In this document: positions 6,612-13,697 of the stretch, in pieces
How positions within the stretch are numbered: position 1 is the stretch's first letter
Layout of the letters: every line of letters starts with the position of its first letter
Position numbers and translations under genes: made by a program
Notes under the pieces: model-generated
What the model was told of the DNA's origin: nothing
What the model saw: only the letters and a program-made list of their open reading frames with translations
The model's database searches: none
Origin: Gemmatimonadota bacterium
GTDB lineage: Bacteria; Gemmatimonadota; Gemmatimonadetes; Longimicrobiales; RSA9
NCBI GenBank assembly: GCA_019689775.1
Contig: JADGGV010000044.1
Location: forward strand, 1 to 15,128
Length of the DNA: 15,128 nucleotides
Reading direction: 5' to 3'

Positions 6612-6685
6612 TCGGGACGGCCGGATTTGAACCGGCGACCCCCTGAACCCCATTCAGGTGCGCTACCGGGCTGCGCCACGTCCCG
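6612..6685 (-). tRNA. tRNA-Pro (anticodon GGG)
   Basis: 74 bases on the minus strand fold as a complete cloverleaf: acceptor CGGGACG with CGTCCCG, D-arm GCGC/GCGC with the loop AGCCCGGTA, anticodon stem CCTGA/TCAGG with loop ATGGGGT, T-arm GCCGG/CCGGC with loop TTCAAAT. Loop position 34-36 is GGG, which reads proline codon CCC (and CCU by wobble). The discriminator is A, and no CCA is encoded, so it must be added after processing. All stems pair with standard base pairs. Confidence 0.95.
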
Positions 6686-6695
6686 AGGAAGCCGA

Positions 6696-6724
6696 AAGAT
6701 AGCGGAAGCGCGGGGCGGTTACAA
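6696..6724 (-). promoter_or_regulatory. Promoter of tRNA-Pro (-35 TTGTAA, 17-base spacer, -10 TATCTT)
   Basis: On the minus strand, TTGTAA (6724-6719) and TATCTT (6701-6696) each match four of six bases of the sigma-70-type consensus and are separated by exactly 17 bases. Transcription would begin near 6689, a few bases before the tRNA 5' end at 6685. Read directly from sequence; function is inferred from spacing and position. Confidence 0.6.
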
Positions 6725-6971
6725 CCCTCGGCGGTGAGGGCGTGGGGTCGCGCGACGAGGTGTGCGGCGGCACGCTCCCTCGCGCCCGGATCTTCCACTC
6801 GCGGCGGCGCTCTCCGGGCCGGCCGGCCGCAGCGGCACCCGCCGCGGTTGCCCGGCCTGGCCCCGGCGCGTACGTTCCCACCCATCTCCGCACATGACCG
6901 ATGCGGCCGGCGCCCGGCACGAGCGCGCGGGCGGCGGCCGTCTCACGCTCCGGCGCTCGACCGCCCGATCG

Positions 6972-8801
6972 ATGAAGTCTGCTACGCCCGCGCTGAGCGC
7001 GCTCCTGCTCGCCCTGGCTGCTGCGCCGCTCGCCGGCCAGACGCCGTACACGCTCGACACGCTGCACGTCACGGTCGGCTCGCGGACGGACCCGCGGCTG
7101 CCGTCGGCCACGCGGTCCGTGGAGGTGCTGACCGCCGACGACATCCAGCGGCTGCCGGCGCTGACGCTCGCGGACGTGCTCGGCTGGGCGCTCGGCGTGG
7201 ACGTGCTGGCGCGCTCGCCGGCGCAGGCGGACGTGGGGATCCGCGGCTCGAGCGCGGAGCAGGTGCTGGTGCTGGTGGACGGCGCGCGGGCGACGGACCC
7301 GCAGACGGCGCACTTCGCGCTGGACCAGGCGGTTCCGCTGGACGACGTCGAGCGGATCGAGATCCTGCGTGGCCCGGCGTCCGCGCTCTACGGCGCCGAT
7401 GCGCTCGGCGGCGTGATCAACATCGTGACGCGGAGCGGCGGCGGGGTGACGGCGCGGGCGGAGGGCGGCTCGTTCGGGAGCGGGACGGCGGCGCTGCGCG
7501 TCGGCGGCGGCTCGGCGGGCGCGCGCGGCCACGCGGCCGCGGAGTTCCAGCGCTCGGACGGCTTCCGTCCGGGGACGGACGTGCGCGCGGTGCAGCTCCG
7601 CGGCGGCGGCGCGGTCGACGTCGCCGGGCGGGCGCTGCGCGCGGACGTCGGCTGGGCGGCGCGCGACTTCGGCGCGCGCGCATTTTACACGCCGCCCGCG
7701 GCGCCGTACGACGAGTACGAGAAGACGCGCACGGCCTCGCTCGTCCTGGGCTGGGAGGCGCCCGCGGCGGCGCGGCTCGCGGTGACGCCGCGCGTCAGCA
7801 TCCGTCGCCACGACGACGACTTCGTGCTGAAGCGCGACGACCCGTCGTTCTACGAGAACGTGCACCGCTCGTGGCAGGCCGGCGCCGAGGTCGTGGGGCG
7901 CTGGGCGACGTCGGGTGCGCGCGTCGCCTGGGGCGTCGAGGGGCAGCGCGACATCCTGCGCAGTAGCAGCCTGGGCGACCGGGAGGAGTCGCGCGCCGCG
8001 GCGTTCGGCGAGGTGTCGGTGGGGGAGGTCGGGCGCGCGGTGCTGACCGGCGGACTGCGCGAGGACTGGCATTCGCGCTACGGCGCGTTCCTCGCCCCGT
8101 CGCTCGCGGGCGCGGTCTGGGCCGGGCCCGCGCTGCGGCTGCGCGCCTCGGCGGGGCGGGCGTTCCGCGCGCCGACGTGGACGGACCGCTATTACCGCGA
8201 CCCGTCGAACGTCGGCGACCCGGAGCTGCGCCCGGAGCGGGCGTGGGCCGGCGAGGCCGGCGCCGACGTCGTCGCCCGGAACGGCGCGCGCCTCTCGCTG
8301 ACCGGCTTCGTCCGCCGCGCGACGGACCTGATCGACTGGGTCCGCGACGACGGCGCCCCCCCGACCTCGCCGTGGTTCGCGCGCAACCTCGGCCGCGTCA
8401 CGTTCCGCGGCGTGGAGCTGGAGGGCTCGGTGGCCGGGCCGCTGGACACGCGCTGGACCGCGCGCGCGACGGCGCTGTCGCTGCGCGCGGACGAGGCGGC
8501 GAGCGGCTCGAAGTACGCGCTGCGGCCGCTCGACCGCACCGCGTCGCTGGCGTTCGACCGCGCGCTCGGGCGGGGCTTCGGCTTCGGCGCGCGCACCGCG
8601 TACGAGCGTCGCGTGGGCGAGCCCGGGCACTGGCTCGTCGACGCACGGTTGCGGGCGGGGTGGCGCGACGTCTCGCTCTACCTGGACGGCCGCAACCTCA
8701 CGGACGCGCGCTACCTCGACGTCTCCGGAACGACGGCGCCCGGGCGGGCGCTCTACGTCGGCGCGGAGTGGACGCGGCGCGGCGGCGGCGCGGATCGGTA
8801 G
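6972..8801 (+). CDS. TonB-dependent outer-membrane receptor, BtuB-sized
   Basis: 609 residues. ATG 6972 gives a clean signal peptide (MKSATPALSALLLALAAAPLAGQ); an in-frame ATG about 26 codons earlier would put a charged leader before it. Right after cleavage comes LDTLHVTVGSR, a TonB-box-like segment comparable with the DTLVVTA of BtuB. The plug spans about 47-155: TADDIQRLPALTLADVL, VGIRGSS, VLVLVDGARATDPQT, ERIEILRGPASALYGADALGGVINIVT, all standard. The rest is a 22-strand-type barrel with alternating polar/hydrophobic strands, ending GRALYVGAEW followed by an unusual hydrophilic tail (TRRGGGADR) in place of a terminal aromatic. Length matches cobalamin-receptor-like proteins, but the ligand is not provable; there is no transporter, ExbB/TonB or visible cobalamin riboswitch nearby. 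A Rid-family gene follows after 94 bases. Confidence 0.92.
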   Translation: MKSATPALSALLLALAAAPLAGQTPYTLDTLHVTVGSRTDPRLPSATRSVEVLTADDIQRLPALTLADVLGWALGVDVLARSPAQADVGIRGSSAEQVLVLVDGARATDPQTAHFALDQAVPLDDVERIEILRGPASALYGADALGGVINIVTRSGGGVTARAEGGSFGSGTAALRVGGGSAGARGHAAAEFQRSDGFRPGTDVRAVQLRGGGAVDVAGRALRADVGWAARDFGARAFYTPPAAPYDEYEKTRTASLVLGWEAPAAARLAVTPRVSIRRHDDDFVLKRDDPSFYENVHRSWQAGAEVVGRWATSGARVAWGVEGQRDILRSSSLGDREESRAAAFGEVSVGEVGRAVLTGGLREDWHSRYGAFLAPSLAGAVWAGPALRLRASAGRAFRAPTWTDRYYRDPSNVGDPELRPERAWAGEAGADVVARNGARLSLTGFVRRATDLIDWVRDDGAPPTSPWFARNLGRVTFRGVELEGSVAGPLDTRWTARATALSLRADEAASGSKYALRPLDRTASLAFDRALGRGFGFGARTAYERRVGEPGHWLVDARLRAGWRDVSLYLDGRNLTDARYLDVSGTTAPGRALYVGAEWTRRGGGADR

Positions 8802-8804
8802 GGC

Positions 8805-8876
8805 GTTGGCGGTCGGCGGGAGCGCCCGGTCGCGCCGCTTGCGGCCGCGGCCGGCGGCGCCGATTCTCCCGCCAAC
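8805..8876. repeat. Interrupted inverted repeat between receptor and Rid genes
   Basis: GGCGGGAG (8815-8822) is reverse-complemented by CTCCCGCC (8866-8873), and GTTGGC (8805-8810) by GCCAAC (8871-8876), so the left arm is an interrupted version of the right. It would fold into a stem in the short gap before the Rid gene's Shine-Dalgarno. It may limit read-through from the receptor gene; no T-run is present. Confidence 0.4.
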
Positions 8877-8895
8877 GTCCTACCCGGAGGAGGCC

Positions 8896-9282
8896 ATGCT
8901 CGAGCGGCAGCGAATCCCCACGGACGCACCGTGGGCGGCGATGGTGGGGTATTCCCGCGCGGTCCGCGTCGGCCGCACGATCCACGTCTCCGGCACCGCG
9001 CCGGTCGGCGAGGACGGCTCCATCGCGCATCCGCGCGATCCCTACAACCAGGCCCGCCGCTGCTGCGAGATCATCCTGGCCGCGCTGCGCGAGGCCGGCG
9101 CCGGCCCCGAGCACGTCGTCCGCACGCGCATCTACGTCCGCCACCCCGAGCACTGGATGGAGGTCGGCACCGCGCACGACGAGGCGTTCGGCAGCGCCCG
9201 CCCCGCCACGACGATGGTCGCCGTCGCCGGGTTCCTCGATCCGGCGATCCTGGTGGAGATCGAGGCGGACGCCGTCGTCTAG
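8896..9282 (+). CDS. Rid (YjgF/YER057c/UK114)-family protein lacking the catalytic Arg
   Basis: 128 residues, the usual length for the family. Start ATG 8896 has an excellent Shine-Dalgarno (GGAGGAGG at 8886-8893). Family signatures are present: YSRAVRVGRTIHVSGTAP (19-36), DPYNQARRCCEIILAALREAGAG (48-70), VVRTRIYVRHPEHW (74-87) and ILVEIEADAVV at the end. RidA enzymes hydrolyse reactive enamines/imines using an arginine at the position of E. coli Arg105. Here that segment reads ARPATTMVAV, with Thr105 in its place, so this is one of the arginine-less Rid subfamilies, whose function is not settled. It follows the TonB receptor in the same direction, perhaps on one transcript. Family certain; imine deaminase activity unlikely. 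Confidence 0.92.
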   Translation: MLERQRIPTDAPWAAMVGYSRAVRVGRTIHVSGTAPVGEDGSIAHPRDPYNQARRCCEIILAALREAGAGPEHVVRTRIYVRHPEHWMEVGTAHDEAFGSARPATTMVAVAGFLDPAILVEIEADAVV

Positions 9283-9349
9283 CCAGGGTCGAGCGGGCGC
9301 GCCGGGCCGGTGGTCCGTCCGGGGGGCATCCGGTCGCCGGGAAAGGAAA

Positions 9350-9377
9350 GGGCAGCCATCCCGCACGATGGCTGCCC
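9350..9377. terminator. 11-bp perfect hairpin, probable terminator after the Rid gene
   Basis: GGGCAGCCATC (9350-9360) is exactly reverse-complemented by GATGGCTGCCC (9367-9377) around the loop CCGCAC. It begins 67 bases after the Rid stop. On the plus strand TCGGTTTGGG follows, a weak T-run; on the minus strand TTTCCTTTCCC follows, which is better. It could therefore end transcription in both directions, including read-through from the esterase gene. Confidence 0.6.
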
Positions 9378-9817
9378 TCGGTTTGGGCGACTGGAAAAGC
9401 GTGGCAAGGGGGCCACAAGGTGGGTTTCGCAATCGCCTCACCCGCTTATACGGCAAGCGCTGCGCCATGGTTTCATGCGCGCGCGTCGCCGCGGGGCGGG
9501 GCGGCGTCCGGGCCGCGGTCCGGGGACGACGGCGACCCGGCGAGGTGGAGGCCCGCGGCGGTGACGCGGCGCGCGCCGGAGCGGCGGCCATCGGCCGAAC
9601 GCGATCCGTCTTCGTCAAGATCGACAACGAGTTGCACGGTACCGCCCGGCGCGGCGCCCGGGAGCGGCGCCCACGGCGAACCGGGCCACGAACCCGGCGG
9701 CGTCGGCGCCGGCTCGGGCGTGGAGGCTCACGTCGAGGCCGGGCCGTGGCCGCGTGCGGCGGGGGACGACGCCGCGCTCGCCGTCGTCCGTTCCCGGGAA
9801 AGAATTGACCGCCGGTG

Positions 9818-9831
9818 GGAAACCGGTTTCC
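9818..9831. promoter_or_regulatory. 14-bp perfect palindrome, LacI-type operator look
   Basis: GGAAACCGGTTTCC is a perfect palindrome with a central CG, the form of LacI/GalR-family operators. It is flanked on both sides by CCGGTGG direct copies (from 9812 and 9830). A second palindrome, TTCCCGGGAA, lies at 9791-9800. The site is 80-100 bases beyond the 3' end of the esterase gene and no regulator or plus-strand gene is next to it, so operator function is unproven. On the minus strand, ACCGGAAACCGGT followed by TTT could alternatively act as a small terminator for the esterase. Confidence 0.35.
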
Positions 9832-9912
9832 GGTGGCGCCGGCGCGGTGGGGCGGGGTGGCGGGGCGTTTCGCCCGCCGCGCGGTGTCTGCGAACGCCTC
9901 GTCGCCCGGCGG

Positions 9913-10773
9913 TCAGTGGCCCAGTGCCTCGATCCGCTCGCGCACGAGCTGGAGCACGACCTGGATGCGGCGATCCCAGTACTCCCACTCGTGGGCGCCG
10001 CGCGTCTCGTGGTACTCGTAGGGGATCCCGCGCTCGGCGAGGACCGCGGTGACCTCGCGGTTGCTCGCGAGCAGGCGGTCGGCGGTGCCGCAGTCGAAGT
10101 AGAGGTAGGGGAGCCGGCGCGGATCGGCGGTACGTAGCCGCTCGACGAGGTCGGCCGCCTTCCTCGCCTCGCTGCCGACCGGGCCGAACGCCTCGACCAA
10201 CTGCATGTTGGTCCCCGTCCGCACCAGCCCCGCCGCGCCGGAGATGCTCGCCGCGAGCGAGAACTTCCCGGGGTTGTCGAGCGCGAGGCGGACCGCGCCG
10301 AAGCCGCCCATGCTGAGCCCGGCGATGAAGCGCGCCTGGCCGAACGGCAGCGTGCGGTAGTTCGCGTCGATGTAGTCCACGACGTCGCGGGCGACGTAAT
10401 CCTCGAACCGCTGCGAGGGATCGCCGACGGCGTTGGCGTACCAGGAGTTGCCGGCGTCCGGCATGACGACGATGAGCGGCAGCTCCGCGGTGTAGGCCAG
10501 GAGGTTCGTGCGCGTCAGCCAGTTGTCGTAGGCGCCGTCGTAGCCGTGCAGCAGGTAGAGCACGGGGTAGCGGCGCGAGCTGGACGCGTACCCCGCGGGG
10601 AGCACGACGGCGGCGGGGCGCGGCTTCGGCAGCGCGCCGGGGATGGACACGACCTGCACTCGCGGGTCCTCCGGGAACTTGCGGACGGCTTGCGCCCCGA
10701 GCGGCGGCGCGACGGCCAGCGCGACGGCGGTCGCGCCGAGGATTCGGGGCAGCCGGGTGGAGCGGCGCGGCAT
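9913..10773 (-). CDS. Exported alpha/beta-hydrolase esterase (EstA/feruloyl-esterase-like, COG0627 type)
   Basis: 286 residues. ATG 10773 is set by a good Shine-Dalgarno (GAGGAG, 8-base spacing) and by a signal peptide (RRSTRLPRILGATAVALAVAPPLGAQ); the longer upstream frame lacks both. The catalytic domain is an alpha/beta-hydrolase of the S-formylglutathione hydrolase/tributyrin esterase group: oxyanion loop YLLHGYDG (73-80), VVMPDAGNSWY (102-112), the nucleophile elbow AGLSMGGFGA with Ser154, the acid in CGTADRLL (Asp232) and the base in GAHEWEYWDRRI (His261). All triad members are present. It should work in the periplasm or outside the cell on carboxylic esters, possibly acetylated or feruloylated polysaccharide. 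It is divergent from the hybrid histidine kinase. Enzyme class is confident; the substrate is not. Confidence 0.92.
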   Translation of the reverse strand: MPRRSTRLPRILGATAVALAVAPPLGAQAVRKFPEDPRVQVVSIPGALPKPRPAAVVLPAGYASSSRRYPVLYLLHGYDGAYDNWLTRTNLLAYTAELPLIVVMPDAGNSWYANAVGDPSQRFEDYVARDVVDYIDANYRTLPFGQARFIAGLSMGGFGAVRLALDNPGKFSLAASISGAAGLVRTGTNMQLVEAFGPVGSEARKAADLVERLRTADPRRLPYLYFDCGTADRLLASNREVTAVLAERGIPYEYHETRGAHEWEYWDRRIQVVLQLVRERIEALGH

Positions 10774-10792
10774 CACGGAGACTCCTCGATCC

Positions 10793-10813
10793 GGGATGAG
10801 GGATGGAGGGATT
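10793..10813. repeat. Near-tandem GGGATG repeats in the esterase leader
   Basis: GGGATG occurs at 10793-10798 and 10800-10805, and GGGATT at 10808-10813, at 7-8 base spacing. The three copies fill the space between the esterase -10 box and its Shine-Dalgarno, where a regulator could bind. Copy number and position are seen directly; a role is a guess. Confidence 0.4.
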
Positions 10814-10819
10814 CTAGCA
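10811..10819 (-). promoter_or_regulatory. Extended -10 promoter of the esterase gene
   Basis: On the minus strand TGCTAGAAT matches the extended -10 form TGnTAnAAT, with TAGAAT differing from TATAAT by one base. No -35 box is visible, which fits an extended -10 promoter. Transcription would start about 30 bases before the esterase ATG, leaving room for its Shine-Dalgarno. Confidence 0.5.
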
Positions 10820-10878
10820 CCGGGGCGGGGCCGACGGCCAGCCGCCGGGGGTGGCTTCGCGGGCGTCCTCGGCGTGCG

Positions 10879-10919
10879 TAAACGGCGTTTAACCACAGAG
10901 CGCACAGAAGGCGCGGAGG
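10879..10919. repeat. TAAACG-G-CGTTTA inverted repeat joined to a degenerate CACAGAG-type repeat
   Basis: TAAACG (10879-10884) and CGTTTA (10886-10891) form a perfect inverted repeat around one G. It runs straight into ACCACAGAGCG, CACAGAAGGCG and CGGAGG, a degenerate 10-11-base periodic tract. Tracts of CACAGAG units after TTTAACCACAG are a common dispersed intergenic element in GC-rich environmental bacteria; this looks like a decayed copy. It lies between the divergent esterase and kinase genes. Confidence 0.45.
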
Positions 10920-11010
10920 CCGAGCGGGCCGGGCTAAGGGCGAGATGATTCGGTGCCGAGACTTAGAGGTTGCTACCACTGCCACGATTGTCCGGACCCG
11001 CTTCGTCGCC

Positions 11011-13629
11011 ATGGAACCATTGCAGCCGCTCAAGCGCAAGCTTCCGCTCCTGATCTCGGCGCTGCTGTTCGTCGTGGTCACGGCCGTGTGCTGGACCGCG
11101 TACCGCCGGGTCGAGAGCGCGCTGATTCGCGCGGCGGACGCGCGCATCGTCGGCGTGACGCGGGAGCTGGAGGTGTCGCTCGCCAGGGCGGCGCGTCGGA
11201 TCCGGCGGGATGCGCGCGTGCTGGCCGCCGATTCGGCGGTCGTGCGCTTCCTGGCGGAGCCGTCGGCGGCGACGCGGCGGGCGGCGGAGCAGGCGCTGGA
11301 GCGGGCGCGAGTCGCGAGCCGGCCGATCGTCTCGATCGCGCTCTGGAGCCGCGAGCGCGTCGAGCTGCTGGCCGTGGGCGCGGCGCCGGCGTCGGACGGC
11401 GCTGACGCGGCCCGCGTCCGGGCCGCCCCCGACTCGGCCACGTTCGGCATCGGTCCGCTCATGCGCACGGCGGGCGGGATCGTCTACCGGATCGTCGCGC
11501 CGGTCCGCGGCGCGCGCGGCGACACGCTGGGCATGCTCGTCGAGGAGCGTGGCTTCCCCGCGGGGAACCAGCCGCAGTTGCTCGGCGTGCTCATCGGCTC
11601 GGGCGCGGCGGTTCGGCTCGGCAACGCGGCCGGCGACGTCTGGACGGACCTGTTGAAGGAGGTCGAGGGGCCGCCGGCGCGGCTGCCGATCGGCACGCCG
11701 ACCGAGTTCGTGGGCGCCGACGGGGTGCCGCTCATCGGGATGCAGCTCCCCGTGCGCGCGACGCCGTGGGTCGTCGTCGCGCACCTGCCGCGGCGCACCG
11801 CGCTCGCGCCCGCGAGGCGGCTGCTCGTCGACCTCGGCCTGATCGCGCTCGTCTTCGTCGCCCTGGGCGCGGCGGGCGCCTGGGCGCTCAGCCGCCAGGT
11901 GACCGCGCCGCTCGTCGAGGTCACGCGCGCGGCGGAGGACATCGCCCGCGGCGACTATGCGCGACGCGTGTCGACGACACGGCGCGACGAGCTGGGCCGG
12001 CTCGCGTCCGCGTTCAACAGCATGGCGGAGCAGGTGGGCTCGGCGGCGGCGTCGCTCACCGCGCGCGCGGACGAGCTGGAGGCCGCGAACGCGAAGCTGC
12101 GCGACAGCGAGCAGCGCTACCGCCAGCTCGTCGAGCTTTCGCCCGACGGCATCATCGTCCACCGCGACCTGCGCATCCGGTTCGCGAACCCGGCCGCGCT
12201 CGTTCTGGTCGGCGCCGCCGCGCCGGCGGACTTCATCGGCAGGTCGGTGCTCGACATGACGCACCCGGACGAGCACGAGGCCGTGGAGCGGCGGACGCGG
12301 CGCTGTCAGGAGGCCGGCGAGCCGGCGCCGTTCGTCGAGCGCCGGATCCGCCGGCTCGATGGCACGGAGCTGAGCGCGGAGGCGGCGAGCCGGCCGATCA
12401 TGCTCGATGGCCGCCGGGCCGTGCTGACGATCATCCGCGACACGAGCGAGCGGAAGCGGCTCGAGGCGCAGTTCCGGCAGGCGCAGAAGATGGAGGCTGT
12501 CGGCCAGCTCGCGGGCGGGGTCGCGCACGACTTCAACAACGTGCTGACGGTGATCGCCGGGTACACCGGGATCCTGCTCGCGGACCTGCCGGCGGACGCG
12601 CCCGCGCGCGCCGACGTCGCGGAGATCCAGGCCGCCGCGGAGCGCGCGGCCACGCTCACGCGCCAGCTCCTGGCGTTCAGTCGACGCCAGCTCCTCCAGC
12701 CGCGGCCGCTCGACCTGAACGCGCTCACCGCGGATCTCGAGAAGATGCTGCGTCGCGTGCTCCCCGCCGACATCCAGTTCGAGACGCGCCTCGATCCGGC
12801 GCTCGGATCCGTGCACGCGGATCCCGGCCAGATCGAGCAGGTCCTGATGAACCTCGTCGTCAACGCGCGCGATGCGATGCCGGACGGCGGCCGGCTGACG
12901 ATCGAGACGGCGAACGTCGAGCTGGCCGAGGGGCAGGCGCCGCTGCACTGGGAGGCCCGACCCGGGCACTACGTCATGCTCGCGGTCAGCGACACCGGCC
13001 ACGGCATGGACGAGGACGTCCAGGCCCACATCTTCGAGCCGTTCTTCACGACGAAGGAGAAGGGGAAGGGCACCGGGCTCGGGCTCTCGACCGCCTACGG
13101 CATCGTCAAGCAGTCGGGCGGCTTCATCTCGGTCTACAGCGAGCCGGGCCACGGCACGGTCTTCAAGGTCTACCTCCCGCGGGTCGACGCGGAGGCGCTC
13201 CCCGACTCGCGCGCCGATCTCACCGGCGCCGTCACCCGCGGCTGCGAGACGATCCTCCTCGCCGAGGACGAGGCGCCGGTCCGGGCGACGGTGCGCCGCA
13301 TCCTCGAGCGCGCCGGCTACACCGTGCTCGAGGCGGCGACCGGCCGCGAGGCGCTCGAGCTGTGCGCGCGCGGGACCCCCGCCATCGACCTGCTCGTCAC
13401 CGACATGGTCATGCCGGACATGAACGGCCGCGACCTCGCCGCGCGCTTCCGGGAGCGGTACCCGCGCGCGGCGACGCTCTTCATGTCGGGCTACACGGAG
13501 GATGACGTGCAGCGGCAGGGCGTGCTGGGCGCCGGCGTCGTCTTCGTCGAGAAGCCGTTCACCCCCCAGGCACTGACCGCGAAGGTGCGCGAGGCGCTCG
13601 CGGCGGCGGCCCCGGCCGGGGGAGGCTGA
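11011..13629 (+). CDS. Membrane hybrid histidine kinase (sensor-HAMP-PAS-HisKA-HATPase-receiver)
   Basis: 872 residues. An earlier ATG (10945) has a fair Shine-Dalgarno, but its 22 extra codons lack the G/C third-position bias, so I start at 11011. Order: TM1 (11-30); periplasmic sensor of unrecognised type (31-270); TM2 (271-293); HAMP (293-343, with TAPLVEVTRAAEDIARGDY and DELGRLASAFNSM); coiled coil (345-365); PAS (367-475); HisKA with MEAVGQLAGGVAHDFNN (phospho-acceptor His506); HATPase with N-box NLVVNARDAM (614), DTGHGM (661), FEPFFTTK (675), GKGTGLGLS (685); receiver (745-865) with acidic pair Glu752/Asp753, phospho-acceptor Asp798 (VTDMVMPDMNG), Ser826 and Lys848 (EKPF). All catalytic residues are present. 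The receiver has no output domain, so the signal goes on to another protein by phosphorelay or binding. No cognate regulator is in the window. Confidence 0.95.
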   Translation: MEPLQPLKRKLPLLISALLFVVVTAVCWTAYRRVESALIRAADARIVGVTRELEVSLARAARRIRRDARVLAADSAVVRFLAEPSAATRRAAEQALERARVASRPIVSIALWSRERVELLAVGAAPASDGADAARVRAAPDSATFGIGPLMRTAGGIVYRIVAPVRGARGDTLGMLVEERGFPAGNQPQLLGVLIGSGAAVRLGNAAGDVWTDLLKEVEGPPARLPIGTPTEFVGADGVPLIGMQLPVRATPWVVVAHLPRRTALAPARRLLVDLGLIALVFVALGAAGAWALSRQVTAPLVEVTRAAEDIARGDYARRVSTTRRDELGRLASAFNSMAEQVGSAAASLTARADELEAANAKLRDSEQRYRQLVELSPDGIIVHRDLRIRFANPAALVLVGAAAPADFIGRSVLDMTHPDEHEAVERRTRRCQEAGEPAPFVERRIRRLDGTELSAEAASRPIMLDGRRAVLTIIRDTSERKRLEAQFRQAQKMEAVGQLAGGVAHDFNNVLTVIAGYTGILLADLPADAPARADVAEIQAAAERAATLTRQLLAFSRRQLLQPRPLDLNALTADLEKMLRRVLPADIQFETRLDPALGSVHADPGQIEQVLMNLVVNARDAMPDGGRLTIETANVELAEGQAPLHWEARPGHYVMLAVSDTGHGMDEDVQAHIFEPFFTTKEKGKGTGLGLSTAYGIVKQSGGFISVYSEPGHGTVFKVYLPRVDAEALPDSRADLTGAVTRGCETILLAEDEAPVRATVRRILERAGYTVLEAATGREALELCARGTPAIDLLVTDMVMPDMNGRDLAARFRERYPRAATLFMSGYTEDDVQRQGVLGAGVVFVEKPFTPQALTAKVREALAAAAPAGGG

Positions 13630-13643
13630 GGCGCCCCCGGCAA

Positions 13644-13671
13644 CGCCGCGTCGGCATCCCCGAGCGCGGCG
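13644..13671. terminator. Bulged hairpin between convergent kinase genes
   Basis: CGCCGCG-TCGG (13644-13654) pairs with CCGA-G-CGCGGCG (13660-13671) around the loop CATCC, giving 11 pairs with one bulged G. It sits in the 68-base space between the two facing stop codons (13629 plus, 13698 minus), the place for a shared terminator. No T-run is present, in keeping with the GC-rich genome. Confidence 0.45.
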
Positions 13672-13697
13672 GCCGCGAGCGGACCCGGCGGCGCGCG

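Larger units (their letters stand above)
9283..9912. other. Gene-free gap with hairpin, composition outlier and palindromes
   Basis: 630 bases between the Rid stop and the esterase stop. It contains an 11-bp perfect hairpin (9350-9377), a roughly 100-base stretch (9381-9480) near 61% GC where its surroundings are well above 70%, and two palindromes (9791-9800, 9818-9831). Short open frames cross it, but none shows the third-position bias of the real genes or a recognisable domain. Confidence 0.45.

Noticed and set aside
6725..6971. Cobalamin riboswitch before the BtuB-like receptor
   Set aside because: I looked for the conserved box with GCCACTG and paired flanks and did not find it. Cobalamin specificity is therefore not supported.
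6663..8630. 655-codon open frame opposite the TonB receptor
   Set aside because: Same reason: low-complexity Arg/Ala-rich translation with no domain, opposite a gene with clear plug and barrel motifs. Its last part even translates toward the tRNA promoter.
9381..9480. SRP RNA, tmRNA or a tRNA in the composition outlier
   Set aside because: There is no GGAAGGAAGC-type SRP loop, no tRNA cloverleaf and no T-arm with proper stems. I leave it as an unassigned element.
10891..10919. CRISPR repeat
   Set aside because: The units are 10-11 bases, degenerate and adjacent, with no spacers and no cas genes.
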